In this document: positions 63,688 to 64,000 of the stretch, one piece after another | Layout of the letters: every line of letters begins with the position of its first letter | Numbering within the stretch: the stretch's first letter is position 1 | NCBI RefSeq assembly: GCF_020536995.1 | Contig: NC_068359.1 | Coordinates: 101,173,537-101,237,536 of the forward strand | DNA from: Dreissena polymorpha | Taxonomy: Eukaryota > Mollusca > Bivalvia > Myida > Dreissenidae | DNA length: 64,000 bases | Direction of reading: 5' to 3' | The notes under the pieces: model-generated | The model's database searches: none | The model's input: the letters and a program-made list of their open reading frames with translations, nothing else | What the model was told of the DNA's origin: nothing | Made by a program: the position numbers and the translations under genes

Positions 63688-63771
63688 TCATGTTGTCAAG
63701 ACGTGTTGAACAAAGTCCAGAAATGTGGAGCTATCTGACTTGTCTTTTGGTGACTTGCCACTCAGTGAAGT
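63688..63771 (-). CDS. Last exon of an unrecognised minus-strand gene
   Basis: Minus-strand acceptor ctaattttcag opens TSLSGKSPKDKSDSSTFLDF and VQHVLTT-stop, 84 nt in phase 0. The Ser/Lys-rich stretch followed by a short hydrophobic end looks like a protein C-terminus. A poly(A) signal lies downstream. The gene is convergent with PEX11G and continues past the window. I do not recognise the product. Confidence 0.5.
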   Translation of the reverse strand, partial: TSLSGKSPKDKSDSSTFLDFVQHVLTT

Positions 63772-64000
63772 CTGAAAATTAGAAAAGTATGAACTTTAAG
63801 TTTAATGTTCACAGAAATTAATTCAATTAATTACTTTTAAATTCTACATATGAATCGTATACATACTTTCCAAACACATTGTCTTTGATTTGATTGGCGA
63901 TTATACATTTATGTGACAATATTTGTAAAAAAAATTCTTAGTAAAGAGTGTCATTTCTCTAATTGAATATCATGCATCTTCATAGAATCTCTCACGATGT
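63772..64000 (-). other. Intron of the minus-strand gene, cut by the window end
   Basis: AT-rich sequence upstream (on the minus strand) of the last exon. No further exon is visible. Confidence 0.4.

Overview
The window looks like nuclear DNA of a bivalve mollusc. It is AT-rich, its genes are split by long introns, and about half of it is small non-autonomous mobile elements of types common in bivalves: tandem-core elements opening with a C-rich/G-rich hairpin, short inverted-repeat elements and tRNA-derived SINEs. The short inverted-repeat element whose ends read GCGTTCTGAGAAAACT resembles one I associate with Dreissena (zebra mussel), but that species guess rests on memory. I saw no retrovirus-like, LTR or Polinton-like element.

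Gene layout. (1) 161-38659, plus strand: one large gene of about 17 exons. Its protein repeats a two-part module: a degenerate EF-hand pair followed by a nucleoside 2-deoxyribosyltransferase-like (Nuc_deoxyri_tr2-type) domain, then the same again. I know no gene symbol for it. The first half (161-31378) reads in phase from exon to exon. The second half (33006-37593) shows several one-base breaks, all of the missing-base kind. (2) 42729-47304, plus strand: the 3' half of Bax inhibitor-1 (TMBIM6). Its 5' exons are not visible, and a 100-N assembly gap (40651-40750) lies upstream. (3) 53092-57453, plus strand: PEX11G (PEX11-gamma), apparently complete in four exons. Terminal exons of two unrecognised minus-strand genes are at 51541-51682 (weaker) and 63688-63771. 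A degenerate C2H2 zinc-finger fragment lies antisense in the last TMBIM6 intron.

The most striking structure is intron 28509-31081 of gene 1. Its donor end has been amplified into about 23 copies of a 31-bp unit, each carrying the exon end and a copy of the donor. Its acceptor end has been amplified into about 14 copies of a 45-bp unit, each carrying a 3' splice site and the first bases of the next exon. The 45-bp unit keeps the reading frame open, so acceptor choice could add 15 residues per unit. About 0.3 kb upstream, a third array (47 bp, about 18 copies) grew inside an inverted-repeat element.

The rest is intron or intergenic sequence filled with tandem-core elements, often nested. Several unrelated families carry dense AGGTCA-type half-sites. 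In one family each unit has a DR1-like pair followed by a GGTCAnnnTGACC palindrome.
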